From Leptothrix cholodnii SP-6 (GTDB taxonomy: Bacteria; Pseudomonadota; Gammaproteobacteria; Burkholderiales; Burkholderiaceae_C): DNA of 64,000 nt. The stretch's first letter is position 1; every line of letters starts with the position of its first letter. The notes beneath the pieces are model-generated. The model was given only the letters and a program-made list of their open reading frames with translations. It did not search any database and had not been told where the DNA came from. The stretch is from the NCBI RefSeq assembly GCF_000019785.1, contig NC_010524.1, forward strand, positions 1,860,001-1,924,000, written 5' to 3'. A program made the position numbers and the translations under genes. This document shows, in pieces, positions 45,451 through 55,100 of the stretch.

Positions 45451-46242
45451 TCATTTTGGCGGATCCTGGAAACCGCCGGCCCGATACGTCAGCACCAGCG
45501 TGTCGCGGTGGCCGCCGGGTGCGGCGGGCTGGATGGGGGTGCTTTCGTGGATCACCCGCACGTCGTCGAGCAGCAGCGCGCTCCACGGTTCGTCGAGCGT
45601 GAAGCGCACGCCCAGCGGGCCGTCGGCGGCGAACACGCGCGTTTCGCCACCGACCACGCCGACCCGGTCGACCAGCAGCACGGCCACGAAGTTGACGCCG
45701 TCGCGGTGCGCGCCCTCGGGTGTCGGCCGGCCGACGCCGCCGGTGGTGTCGATGCGGAAGGCATGCGCCTCGACGAACCAGCGGCCGTCGAAGGCCGGCT
45801 CGCTGTCGGTCGGATGGGCCGCGGCGGCGAACACCTCGCCGAGCCGGCGCACCACGTCGAGAAAGGCCGGCGATTGCGCCAACTGGGCCGACAGCGGATC
45901 GAACCAGCGCAGCATGCCGCCGTGCAGCGCGTTGTAGGTGGTGGGCTGCCAGTGCGCGCGGTGCGGCACGCTGTCGAGCGTGGCGGCGCCGACGTCCTGC
46001 ACCAGGCTGCCGTGGCGGCGGCGGCGGTAGCGGCCGCCGTCCTTCAGGTGGGCGTCGGGCGGCAGGTCGTTCCAGGCGGGCGCGAGCGCGCCGAGGGCCG
46101 ACAGCGGCTGGTGGCTCAGGTGCGCCAGCGCGTCGGGCGCCAGGCGCGCGAATCCCTGGCTGCGCAGCAGCGCGGCGGCATCGTCGGCCTGCTCGCGGTG
46201 CAGCGCTTCGGGATGGGTGAATGAGGGCACGGGTAAGGACAT
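45451..46242 (-). CDS. 2OG-Fe dioxygenase family protein
   Basis: The product has 263 residues from the ATG at 46240-46242, which starts MSLPVPSFTHPEAL; upstream in-frame starts run into the divergent M50 gene region and are less likely. The signature of the 2OG-Fe dioxygenase-like family is visible: PTPEGAHRDGVNFVAVLLVDR with the HxD pair, GGETRVFAADG, and VIHESTPIQPAAPGGHRDTLVLTYR with the distal His and the Arg. These enzymes use Fe(II), O2 and 2-oxoglutarate to hydroxylate small molecules or free amino acids such as isoleucine. The substrate is not visible here. Confidence 0.82.
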   Translation of the reverse strand: MSLPVPSFTHPEALHREQADDAAALLRSQGFARLAPDALAHLSHQPLSALGALAPAWNDLPPDAHLKDGGRYRRRRHGSLVQDVGAATLDSVPHRAHWQPTTYNALHGGMLRWFDPLSAQLAQSPAFLDVVRRLGEVFAAAAHPTDSEPAFDGRWFVEAHAFRIDTTGGVGRPTPEGAHRDGVNFVAVLLVDRVGVVGGETRVFAADGPLGVRFTLDEPWSALLLDDVRVIHESTPIQPAAPGGHRDTLVLTYRAGGFQDPPK

Positions 46243-46315
46243 GGCTGCATTTTGCCCCTGCGCTGCGGCCGGCCCGCCACCTCGCCCGAACCGGGGTCGA
46301 CGGCGAGAATGACCC

Positions 46316-47059
46316 ATGATCAAGATCCTGCTGCTGTTGCTGTCGGGCGCCAAGCTCGGCAAGCTGTTGACCACCGGCGGCACGATGCTGCTGTCGCTGG
46401 TGGCCTATGCCTTCATCTTCGGCTGGCGTTATGCCGCCGGTTTCGTGCTGCTGCTGTTCGTGCACGAAGCCGGGCATTACGTGGCGGCCCGACAGCGTGG
46501 GCTGGATGTCGGCGCACCGACCTTCATCCCCTTCGTCGGCGCCTGGATCGCGCTCAAGCAGCTGCCGCACGACGCCGAGACCGAGGCCTACGTCGGCCTG
46601 GGCGGACCGCTGATCGGCACGCTCGGCGCGATCGTCTGCTTCTTCCTGGCGCGCAGCTGGGACGCGCCGTGGCTGCTGGCGGTGGCCTACGCGGGCTTCT
46701 TCCTGAACCTGTTCAACCTGATCCCGCTGTCGCCGTTCGACGGCGGGCGCATCACCGCGGTGCTGTCGCCGCGCATCTGGCTGCTGGGCGTGCCGATCCT
46801 GGGCGCGCTGATCTGGTGGCGGCCCAGCCCGATGCTGCTGCTGGTGGCGCTGCTGGCCGCGCCGCAGGTCTGGAAGGCCGTCACCTACCGGCGCGACAGC
46901 GTCGAGGCGCAGACCTACTACGCCGTCGACACCGCCACCAAGTGGCGCTACGGCCTGATCTACGTCGTGCTGACCGCTTTCCTGGCGGTCATGACGTTCG
47001 AGGTGCACGAGATGCTGCAGGCGCAGCGCCCGGCCGCGGCGTCGACCCCGGTGCTCTGA
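46316..47059 (+). CDS. M50-family site-2 protease-like membrane metallopeptidase
   Basis: The product has 247 residues and several hydrophobic segments. The zinc-binding motif HEAGH is in FVLLLFVHEAGHYVAARQRG (near residues 50-60), and the second motif is NLFNLIPLSPFDGGR (near 137-149), where LSPFDGG stands for the usual NPDG. There is no PDZ domain, so it belongs to the small M50 group. Such proteases cut membrane proteins within the bilayer. It is divergent from the dioxygenase gene and convergent with the Cys-cluster protein gene. No anti-sigma factor substrate is encoded nearby. Confidence 0.85.
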   Translation: MIKILLLLLSGAKLGKLLTTGGTMLLSLVAYAFIFGWRYAAGFVLLLFVHEAGHYVAARQRGLDVGAPTFIPFVGAWIALKQLPHDAETEAYVGLGGPLIGTLGAIVCFFLARSWDAPWLLAVAYAGFFLNLFNLIPLSPFDGGRITAVLSPRIWLLGVPILGALIWWRPSPMLLLVALLAAPQVWKAVTYRRDSVEAQTYYAVDTATKWRYGLIYVVLTAFLAVMTFEVHEMLQAQRPAAASTPVL

Positions 47060-47077
47060 TCCCGGCGCCGGCGTCGC

Positions 47078-47422
47078 TCAGGGCGCGCCGGTGTCGTCGG
47101 GCGCCTCGAACTCGATGTCGCAGTCGCAGCCGATGCCCGCGGCGATGAAACGGCGCGCCACCTTCTGCAGCCGCGGCGCGGCCGGGCGCAGCAGGGCCGG
47201 CAGGTGTTCGGCCGGCGCCACCAGCAGGCCGCAGCGGTAGCGCGCATCCGGCTCGCTCCACACCAGCGCGACGCAGGCCCCGCGCCGGCGCCGGCTCAGC
47301 AGCATGCCGACCGGGCAGGGCTCGCTGAGGCAGCAGACGCCGCAGCCGTTGCAAGGCTGGCCCCAGGCCGGCTTGGATGGCGCGGCGGGGTGGATGGCGA
47401 TGACGCGGGCCGGGGCGGTCAT
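47078..47422 (-). CDS. YkgJ-type Cys-cluster protein, putative Zn/Fe-chelating
   Basis: The product has 114 residues from the ATG at 47420-47422; a start at 47446 would overlap the protease gene. The cluster CNGCGVCCLSEPCPVGMLL and the later CGL and CDCDIEFEAP are the pattern of the YkgJ/UPF0153 family, which is predicted to bind zinc or an iron-sulfur cluster. No function is established for this subgroup. Confidence 0.75.
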   Translation of the reverse strand: MTAPARVIAIHPAAPSKPAWGQPCNGCGVCCLSEPCPVGMLLSRRRRGACVALVWSEPDARYRCGLLVAPAEHLPALLRPAAPRLQKVARRFIAAGIGCDCDIEFEAPDDTGAP

Positions 47423-47432
47423 GGCCCGGGCG

Positions 47433-49514
47433 TCAATCGTCGGCACCGACCTGTCTGCGTCGCATCCAGCCGAGTGCCGCGATCGCGGCGGTCAACGCTG
47501 CCAGCCATTCGAGCCCGAGTGCGCCGCCCCCGCTGCTGGAGGGGGGGTCTGTCGTGACGTCGTCGGGTGGTGCCCCGACCCGGATGACGACGCTGCTTCG
47601 GGCCGTGCCGCCACGGCCGTCGGTCACGGTCAGACGCACGAGCAGTTCGGTCTGGACGGTGGTGTCGAGCGTGACGACGGCGGTGGCGTTGCCGTTGGCG
47701 AACGTGGCACCGGTGCCTTGCATGATCTCCCACAGATAGGCGGTGAGGGGCGAACCATCGGACGCACGAGACGCTGATGCGTCCAGCACGACGGTGTCGC
47801 CGACATTGACCTGGGTGCTCGTTGCATGCACATGTGCCACCGTCATGTTTGCGGCCGCAAGCAGCACGGCTGCGCCAGCGTCCAGCATGCCTGCCCCGCA
47901 GGTGCTGGTGGTGCAGTGGCATTCGGTCTGTTCGGCCGCAGTCGGCGCGACGCACTCGGGCAGTGCCGTGTCGGTGGACAGGGGCGGGAATGCACGTGCG
48001 GAGGCACGCAACATCTGACGGATCTGGGCTGGGCTCAACGTCGGTTGGACAGCCAGCATCAAGGCCGCAGTGCCTGCGACCAGCGGTGACGCGTAACTCG
48101 TGCCGAAGGCCGGCCTGATCTGACCGTCGGTGAATGTCGCCGTGCCCGGCGCGGTGGTGCCGGTGTTGGACGTGCTCAGGATCGGATAGAGGCAGGCCTG
48201 CCCATCCGTGTTGACGCAGTTGCCACCCGGCGCGCTGATCGCGATCTCGGGCCCGAGGCTGGAGAAGCCGTTCTTGGTGCCGCTGTGACGCACGCCGCCC
48301 ACCGCGATCACGCCGACGCAGTTGGCCGGCATGTCGACCGCCAGGCCTTCGTTGCCGCCCGATGACACCACCACGGCGCGGGCTGCGATGACATCGTCGA
48401 CAGCGCTCTGGTAGGTCGCACTGCAGGCGCCTTCGCCACCCAGGCTCATGTTGAGCACCCGCGCCGGATGGGGGTTCGCAGGGACGCCGGGGACGCTCAC
48501 GCCGGCAGCCCAGCGCATGCCGGCGACGATGTCCGACACAAAGCCGCCGCACTTGCCGAGCACCCGCACGGGCAGCACCATGACGTGGCGCCCGACGCCG
48601 GCCATGCCCGAACCGTTGTGGGTCGCCGCGCCCACCAGCCCGGCCATCTGCGTGCCGTGCCAGCTGCTGTCTTCTTCGACGCAGGTGCTGGCGACGAGCG
48701 AGCCGATGTCCGACGTGGCGACCCAGTCGCCCGGATCGGTCGGATCGCCGTCGCGACCGTTGCCGTCATTGGCAATGTTGGCGTCCGAGATGAAGTCGTA
48801 GCCTGGCAGGAGCTTGCCGACCAGATCCGGGTGTTCGGGGCGTACGCCCGTGTCGAGCACGGCCACGACGATGTCGGCGCTGCCGTTGGTGATGCCCCAC
48901 GCCCCTTCGACATCGATCGACGCCACCAGATCGGCCGTCGATGCGCGCAGATACCACTGCCCCGCGGCCGGACTGTTGGCCGGGCTGGCGGTGTACAGCG
49001 GGTCGTTCGGTGCGGCGTGCGCGCGCATGCGGCGATCGATCTCGACGTATTCGACGTCCGGATCGGTCGCCAGCCGGGCGGCCAGCGCAGCGCTGCTCAG
49101 GCCGCTGGCCTTGAGCACCTGGGTGCGCGGCGCGAGGGTGTTGCCGTCGGCCAGCGCCAGGCCGTGGCGCTGGCCCATCGCCTGCGCCCGGCGGACTGCG
49201 GCTGTGGCCTTGCCCGGCGCGGCGGCGATGCGGGCGCTGCTGCCGTCATCGGCGGCGGCGCGGTACTTCACGATCACGCGCGCTTCGGTGGGCGATTCGT
49301 CGGGCAGCGCACGCTTGAGCCGCGTCTTGACCGGTTCGGCGGCATTCGCTGCGCCGCCGGTGGCCAGGCCGATGGCCGTCATGCACAGCAGCGCGAGCGC
49401 CAGCGTGCCGGCCTGCCGCAGCGTTGCGGCAAGCCGGGGGCCGATCAGGGCGCCGGGGTTTTGCGGCACGCGGCGGGGGCGCCGTGTGCGGTCGGAACGG
49501 TCGGATCGGAGCAT
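47433..49514 (-). CDS. Secreted S8 subtilisin-like serine protease with PKD-like domain and GlyGly-CTERM-like tail
   Basis: The product has 693 residues. A signal peptide (LALALLCMTAIGLATGGAANAAE, cleavage near residue 59) precedes an inhibitor-like propeptide (about 75-165, ARVIVKYRAA and DPDVEYVEID). The catalytic triad is complete: Asp 221 (AVLDTGVRPEHPD), His 286 (WHGTQMAGL) and Ser 473 (GTSYASPLVAGTAAL). A PKD-like beta domain follows (about 560-650: VNVGDTVVLDASASRASDGSP). The C-terminus has SSSGGGAL, a hydrophobic helix and MRRRQ, the tripartite layout of GlyGly-CTERM tails processed by rhombosortase. It is a surface or secreted protease, probably passing through the Sec and type II routes. 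Confidence 0.9.
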   Translation of the reverse strand: MLRSDRSDRTRRPRRVPQNPGALIGPRLAATLRQAGTLALALLCMTAIGLATGGAANAAEPVKTRLKRALPDESPTEARVIVKYRAAADDGSSARIAAAPGKATAAVRRAQAMGQRHGLALADGNTLAPRTQVLKASGLSSAALAARLATDPDVEYVEIDRRMRAHAAPNDPLYTASPANSPAAGQWYLRASTADLVASIDVEGAWGITNGSADIVVAVLDTGVRPEHPDLVGKLLPGYDFISDANIANDGNGRDGDPTDPGDWVATSDIGSLVASTCVEEDSSWHGTQMAGLVGAATHNGSGMAGVGRHVMVLPVRVLGKCGGFVSDIVAGMRWAAGVSVPGVPANPHPARVLNMSLGGEGACSATYQSAVDDVIAARAVVVSSGGNEGLAVDMPANCVGVIAVGGVRHSGTKNGFSSLGPEIAISAPGGNCVNTDGQACLYPILSTSNTGTTAPGTATFTDGQIRPAFGTSYASPLVAGTAALMLAVQPTLSPAQIRQMLRASARAFPPLSTDTALPECVAPTAAEQTECHCTTSTCGAGMLDAGAAVLLAAANMTVAHVHATSTQVNVGDTVVLDASASRASDGSPLTAYLWEIMQGTGATFANGNATAVVTLDTTVQTELLVRLTVTDGRGGTARSSVVIRVGAPPDDVTTDPPSSSGGGALGLEWLAALTAAIAALGWMRRRQVGADD

Positions 49515-49671
49515 CGGTTGAGGGCGCAGGCGGTGTAACTGCGCAGTGTAGACAGTCGATCCGGTCCGTCCTGTTGCGCCCGTTCAGGCGGCGTCGCCGT
49601 TGGCGGTCACGCGGGTGACGCCTTGTATCTTGCGATCCGGTCCGGCGCACCCCGCCGGGCCGGCCCGCCGA

Positions 49672-50835
49672 TCAGGCGCCGGCGACCGGCTGCGACCAGG
49701 GCAGCGAGAGCTGGCGCGCCATCGCCGCGATCGGCACGCCACGCGCCGGGCTGGCGGCGATCTGCCACAGCGGGGTCGGCATGTCGGCCACCGCGTTGCA
49801 CGCCGTTACCGTGTAGCCGCGTGTGTCGAGCGCCCAGCCGTCGGTGCTCTGCTCGTCGCTGTGCAGCACGACGCGCTGGTCGAACAGGCCGGCTTCGGCG
49901 GCGCGTTCCATCAGGTACTGCGCCTGTTCGGCGTCGAGCTGCAGCGCGAACTGCCACCACAGCTGCTGCACCTCGGTGTCGCGCCAGGCGTCCTCGAGCG
50001 CCCAGCGGCGGCGCAGCGGGTCGGTCGGCTGGCCGCCTTCAATCACCCGCGCCAGCAGGGCGATGAAAAAGCGCTGGAAATCCTGCTGCGCGCAGCCGCG
50101 CGGCAGCAGCCGCAGCAGCGCGGGCATGCGGGCGCTCCAGCCGCTGCGCGCCAGCATCCGGGTGGCCAGCACCTGCAGCGCCTGGATCGGGTTGCGCAGG
50201 TGCAGCCGGTTGGGCGGCAGCACCAGCAGCGGCACCCGCGCGGCCAGCGTGTGCGGCAGCGGCGTCACGAACGACAGCAGCACGCCCAGGCGCCGCCAGG
50301 CGTCGCCCGACAGCCCGTCGACCTGGCCGCCGCCGGCGGCCTCGATGCGCTGGGCCTGCTGCATCGACTCGTCCCAGGTGCGCTCGGCGCGGGCCTGCCC
50401 GGCCACCCGGCTGAGCGTGGCGAGGTGGCCGGCCGCGTAGCCGGCGTCGTCGTGCAGGCGGGCGATCACCGCGTCGGCGGCTGCGCCGCGCCGCGGGTCG
50501 CCCGGCTGGCTGCTGAACTTCCGGCGCGTCACCGGGCAGTGGCTGGTGGCCAGCTGGCCGAGGTAGTTGGGCGTCACGCTCAGCAGTTCGAAGTGGCGAC
50601 CCTCGCGCCAGGCCTGCAGGCGCAGCTGCAGCCACAGCCGGGTGTGCTCGCCGGCCGGGCTGGTGCGTTGCGCGAAGCGGGCGCGGCCGGCGTCCCAGCC
50701 CTGGCGCACCGGGTTGCCGGGGCCGAGGTGCTCGGCCGGCGGCGTCAGGGCGTGGCGGGCGTAGTCGCGGCCCAGCTCGAAACCGTCGCCGGTGCTGTCG
50801 TCGTGCCAATCCGATTCGATCCGTTGGGCCGCCAT
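49672..50835 (-). CDS. Uncharacterised 387-residue protein divergent from the recBCD operon
   Basis: The product has 387 residues and no motif that I recognise. The ATG at 50833-50835 follows AGGAG eight bases upstream. The protein is mostly helical by composition, rich in Arg, Ala, Leu and Gln. There is no signal peptide or membrane helix, so it is probably cytoplasmic. Features are WDAGRARFAQRT and HTRLWLQLRLQAWREGRHFELLSVTPNYLGQL near the N-terminus and several Trp residues near LWWQFALQLDAEQAQYLMERA. It shares a divergent promoter region, with a matching dyad on each side, with the WYL-recC-recB-recD operon, so a link to that operon is possible. Confidence 0.65.
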   Translation of the reverse strand: MAAQRIESDWHDDSTGDGFELGRDYARHALTPPAEHLGPGNPVRQGWDAGRARFAQRTSPAGEHTRLWLQLRLQAWREGRHFELLSVTPNYLGQLATSHCPVTRRKFSSQPGDPRRGAAADAVIARLHDDAGYAAGHLATLSRVAGQARAERTWDESMQQAQRIEAAGGGQVDGLSGDAWRRLGVLLSFVTPLPHTLAARVPLLVLPPNRLHLRNPIQALQVLATRMLARSGWSARMPALLRLLPRGCAQQDFQRFFIALLARVIEGGQPTDPLRRRWALEDAWRDTEVQQLWWQFALQLDAEQAQYLMERAAEAGLFDQRVVLHSDEQSTDGWALDTRGYTVTACNAVADMPTPLWQIAASPARGVPIAAMARQLSLPWSQPVAGA

Positions 50836-50895
50836 GTCCGCGCTCCTGCTGGGGGTGGGCGACGTGCCCGACCGGTGTGTTCAGTGTGAACCTGC

Positions 50896-50918
50896 ACTGG
50901 CTCATGGCGTGAGCCAGT
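50896..50918. promoter_or_regulatory. Dyad 1 of the recBCD/49672 divergent region
   Basis: ACTGGCTCA (50896-50904) and TGAGCCAGT (50910-50918) form a perfect nine-base inverted repeat around five bases. It lies about 60 bases upstream of the minus-strand gene start. The core GGCTCA-N5-TGAGCC recurs at 51092-51108. A smaller perfect dyad, GTTCA-GTG-TGAAC, lies at 50879-50891. Confidence 0.65.
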
Positions 50919-51091
50919 AAGCGCGCTGTTCAGGCTTCTTTTCCTGTCTTGAATCTGCGGTCGGCGCCGCGGCGCGACCAGCCCGTGGCCGCGGGGTCGG
51001 GGTCGGCGGGGTGCAAAGGGCGCACGCCAGGGCCCCCCGCAGACTGGGGGAACGCGCACCAGTCGTACCCCGGACGGCGGCACTACCATCA

Positions 51092-51108
51092 GGCTCACAC
51101 ATTGAGCC
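51092..51108. promoter_or_regulatory. Dyad 2 of the recBCD/49672 divergent region
   Basis: GGCTCA (51092-51097) and TGAGCC (51103-51108) with a five-base centre repeat the core of dyad 1 exactly. It lies 44 bases upstream of the WYL regulator start and could overlap or follow the operon promoter. Confidence 0.65.
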
Positions 51109-51152
51109 AGACACGCGTCCAGCGCCGCGGCGGGTGGAACGGGAGCCAAGAA

Positions 51153-52145
51153 ATGGATCGCACCGAACGCTTCTACAAGATCGAGATGCTGATCAAGAGC
51201 CGCGGCTCGGTCAGTTTTGCCACCCTGATGGACGAGCTCGAGGTGTCGCGCGCCACCCTCAAGCGCGATCTCGACTACCTGCGCACCCGCATGGACGCGC
51301 CGATCGTCTACGAGCGCGACAGCAACGGCTACCGCTTCGAGCAGCCCAGCGGCCGCGGCGCCAACGGCCGCGCCCAGGAGGCCAGCCACGAACTGCCGGG
51401 CGTCTGGTTCAGCGAGCGCGAACTGCACGCGCTGCTGACCATGCACCAGCTGATCCAGGGCCTCGACAGCGGCGGCATGCTCGGGCGCCACCTGCAGCCG
51501 CTGCTCGACAAGCTGCACGGCATGCTCGGCACGACCGAGGGCGAGGCGCGCGAGCTGATGCGGCGGGTGCGCATCCTCAGCCCGGCGCAGCGGCCGGTGG
51601 CAGGCAAGTTCTTCGAGCGCGTGGCCAGCGCGCTGCTCGAACGCCGCCGCCTGCAGATCACCTACTACACGCGCAGCAAGCAGGCCGAATCCGACCGGAT
51701 GGTGTCGCCGCTGCGCCTGGTGCACTACCGCAGCACCTGGTACCTCGACGCCTGGTGCCACGCCAGCGAGGGCCTGCGCCGCTTCGCGCTCGACGCCCTG
51801 CGCGGCGCCGAGGTGCTGACCCAGCGCGCCAAGGACGTGGCGATGAAGACCGTCGAGGCCGAGCTCGACGCCGGCTACGGGATCTACGCCGGCCGCGACG
51901 TGCGCCAGGCCACGCTGCTGTTCAGCCCCGGAGCCGCGCAGTGGGTGGCCAACGAGCTCTGGCATCCGCGCCAGGAGCTCGAGCCCCAGCCCGACGGCAG
52001 CCTGCGCATGCGCCTGCCCTATGCCGACGACACCGAACTGCTGATGGACCTGCTGCGCCACGGCCCCGACGTCTGCGTCGAAGGCCCGCCGGCCCTGCGC
52101 CAGAAGCTGCAGCAGCGCCTGCAGGCGGCGTTGGGGCACTATTGA
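51153..52145 (+). CDS. HTH-WYL domain transcriptional regulator heading the recCBD operon
   Basis: The product has 330 residues. The ATG at 51153 follows GGGAG (51141-51145); an in-frame start at 50949 would run through the dyads and is unlikely. An N-terminal winged helix-turn-helix (RTERFYKIEMLIKSRGSVSFATLMDELEVSRATLKRDLDYLRTRM) is followed by a WYL domain (about 175-245, with LLERRRLQITYYTRSKQAESDRMVSPLRLVHYRSTWYLDAWCH) and a C-terminal WCX-like extension. WYL regulators often sense nucleic-acid ligands and control DNA-repair or phage-defence genes. recC starts three bases after its stop codon, so it is the first gene of the operon and probably its regulator. Confidence 0.9.
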   Translation: MDRTERFYKIEMLIKSRGSVSFATLMDELEVSRATLKRDLDYLRTRMDAPIVYERDSNGYRFEQPSGRGANGRAQEASHELPGVWFSERELHALLTMHQLIQGLDSGGMLGRHLQPLLDKLHGMLGTTEGEARELMRRVRILSPAQRPVAGKFFERVASALLERRRLQITYYTRSKQAESDRMVSPLRLVHYRSTWYLDAWCHASEGLRRFALDALRGAEVLTQRAKDVAMKTVEAELDAGYGIYAGRDVRQATLLFSPGAAQWVANELWHPRQELEPQPDGSLRMRLPYADDTELLMDLLRHGPDVCVEGPPALRQKLQQRLQAALGHY

Positions 52146-52148
52146 CGC

Positions 52149-55100
52149 ATGCGTGACGATTCGGGCTCCGGGCCCACCCCAGGCCTGCTGATCCTGCACG
52201 GCAACCGCCTCGAGCTGCTGCTCGAGACCGTCCTCCAGTGGCTCGCCGCCCACCCGCTGGCGCCGCTCGAAGAAGAGGTGCTGCTGGTGCAGAGCAACGG
52301 CATCGCCGAGTGGCTGAAGATGTCGCTGGCGCAGCGCGTGGGCGTCTGCGCCGCCACCCGGGTCGAGCTGCCGGCGCGCTTCCTGTGGCGCTGCTACCGC
52401 GCGATGCTCGGCCGAGCCGGCGCGCCGGCCCGCTCGCCGCTCGACAAGGGGCCGCTCGCCTGGCGCCTGATGCGCGTGCTGCCCGCACTGGCCGGGCGGC
52501 CGGGCTTCGAGCCGCTGGCGCAGTTCCTGGCCGGGCCGGGCGGGCCGACGCCGGATGCCGCCCCCGACCTGCCGCGCCGCCTGCAGCTCGCGCAGCGGCT
52601 GGCCGACCTCTACGACCAGTACCAGGTCTACCGGGCCGACTGGCTGATCGACTGGGCCGCCGGCCGTGCCGTGCTCACCAACCCCTGCACCGGCGCGGCG
52701 CCGGTGGCGCTCGATGCCGAGCAGCGCTGGCAGGCGCTGCTGTGGCAGGCGCTGATCCGTGACCTCGGCACGACCGACGCCGATCAGCCCGCCGACGCAC
52801 CGGCCGAGTCCGCTGCCCTGGCCGTGCTGGCCGGCACCCGCCCGGCCGTGCACGCCCGCTTCGTCGCCGCGCTCGCGCAGGACGAGGCGCCGCAGCGACC
52901 GCTGCCGCGCCGCGTCGTGCTGTTCGGCCACAGCCACCTGCCGGCACAGACGCTCGAGGCACTGGCCGCCCTGGCCGGCCACACCCAGGTGATCCTGGCG
53001 GTGCCCAACCCCTGCCGGTTCCACTGGGCCGACATGATCGACGGCCGCGAGCTGCTGCGCAGCGCGCACCGCCGCCAGCCGCTGCGCAACGGCCGCGACC
53101 TGGGCGCGCTCGACATCGCCGACGCCCACGCCGAGGCCCATCCGCTGCTCGCCGCCTGGGGCCGGCAGGGGCGCGATTTCCTGCGCCTGCTCGATGCCTT
53201 CGAGGAACAGCTCGGCGGCGCCGAGGCCGGTGCCCTGCGCGGCGAGCTGCCGCGGGTCGACCTGTTCGACGACGAACCCGGCGACACGCTGCTCGCGCAG
53301 GTACAGGCGCGCATCCGCGACGCCGTGCCGCTGGCCGAACACGCCGCGCTGAACGGCCCGCCGCTCGATGCCGCCGCCGCCCGCCAGCGCGCCGCGACCG
53401 ACCGCTCGATCGAATTCCACCTCTGCCACAGCGCGATGCGCGAGGTCGAGGTACTGCACGACCAGCTGCTGGCGCGCCTGGCCGCGGCCAAGGGCTCGCT
53501 GGCGCCGCGCGACATCGTCGTGATGGTGCCCGACGTCGAGGTCTACGCGCCGCTGGTGCGCGCCGTGTTCGGCCAGTACCCGGCCAGCGACGCCCGCCAC
53601 ATCCCGTACGACATCGCCGACCTGCGCCCGCGCGGCCATCACCCGCTGCTGCTGGCGCTCGAATGGCTGCTGCGCATCACCGAGCAGCGCTGCACCGCCA
53701 GCGAGCTGCGCGAGCTGATCGACGTGGCGGCGCTGGCGAACCGTTTCGGCCTCGAAGGCGACGACCTGCCCACGCTCGGCCGCTGGCTCGACGGCGCCGG
53801 CGTGCGCTGGGGACTCGACGCCGAACACCGCGCCAGCCTCGACCTGGCCGCCTGCGGCGAGGCCAACACCTGGGCGTTCGGCCTGCGCCGCATGCTGCTC
53901 GGTTATGCGGTCGGCGACGACCCGGCCGCCACGCCCGGTGAGCCGTGGCACGGCATCGCGCCGTATGCGGAGGTCGGCGGCCTCGAGGCCTCGATCGCCG
54001 GTGCGCTGGCCGAGCTGGTCGAGGCGCTGCAACGCTGGTGGCGCGAGGCCCGCACCGCCGCCACGCCGGCTGATTGGGACGCCCGCGCCCGCGCGCTGCT
54101 GGCTGCCTTCTTCCGCCCCGCCACCGAAGACGAGCGCCTGCTGCTCGCGGCCCTGCACGACGCGCTGGCGCAATGGCGCGAGGCCTGCGACGAAGCCGGC
54201 TACGCCGAAGCCGTGCCGCTGGCGGTGCTGCGCGAGGCCTGGCTCGGCACGGTCGACGAGCCCGGCCTGCGCAGCCGCTTCCTGGCCGGCGGCGTCACCT
54301 TCTGCACCCTGATGCCGATGCGCGCGATCCCGTTCCAGGGCGTCTGCCTGCTCGGCATGAACGAGGGCGACTATCCGCGCCGCGGCGTGCGCAGCGATTT
54401 CGACCTGCTCGCCGCGCCCGGCCAGCGCCGCCCCGGCGACCGCGCCCGCCGCGACGACGACCGCATGCTGATGCTCGAGGCGCTGCTGAGCGCGCGCGCG
54501 CAGCTGCACGTCAGCTGGATCGGCCGCAGCGTGCGCGACAACACCGCGCAGCCGCCCTCGGTGCTGGTGGCGCAGCTGCGCGACTACCTCGCCGCCGGCT
54601 GGGGCCGTCCGCTGGTGGACGCGCTGAGCGTCGAACACCCGCTGCAGCCGTTCAGCCGGCGGTATTTCGAGCAGACCGTCGAGCAGGGCGAGCCGGTCGA
54701 CGGCCCCGCCGACGAAACGGGCGACGAAACGGGCAACGACACCGCCGCCCTGCGCCGCGGCCTGCTGACCTACGCCCGCGAGTGGCGCGCCGCCCATGCG
54801 CGCGAAGACGCTGCCGCTGCGGCGTCCGACCCCCTGACAGCCGCGCCGACCCCGATCGACCGCCGTCCCGCACCGGCCGACCAGCCGCCGCTCAAGCTCG
54901 CGATGCTGACGCGCTTCCTGCGCAACCCGGTCGCCGATCACCTGAACGAGCGCCTCGGCGTGCGCCTGGCGCTGGCCGACGAGGCCCTGGCCGACGACGA
55001 GCCGCTGGGCCTGCACGCGCTCGACGAGAGCATCCTGCTGCGCCGGCTGGTCGAGCAGGGCGACGTGCAGACGGCGCAGTTGCCAGCCAGCGCGCCCGCA

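Noticed and set aside
50949..51152. Longer start for the WYL regulator
   Set aside because: The extension crosses the paired dyads and has no ribosome-binding site, whereas ATG 51153 has GGGAG upstream and the normal HTH beginning.
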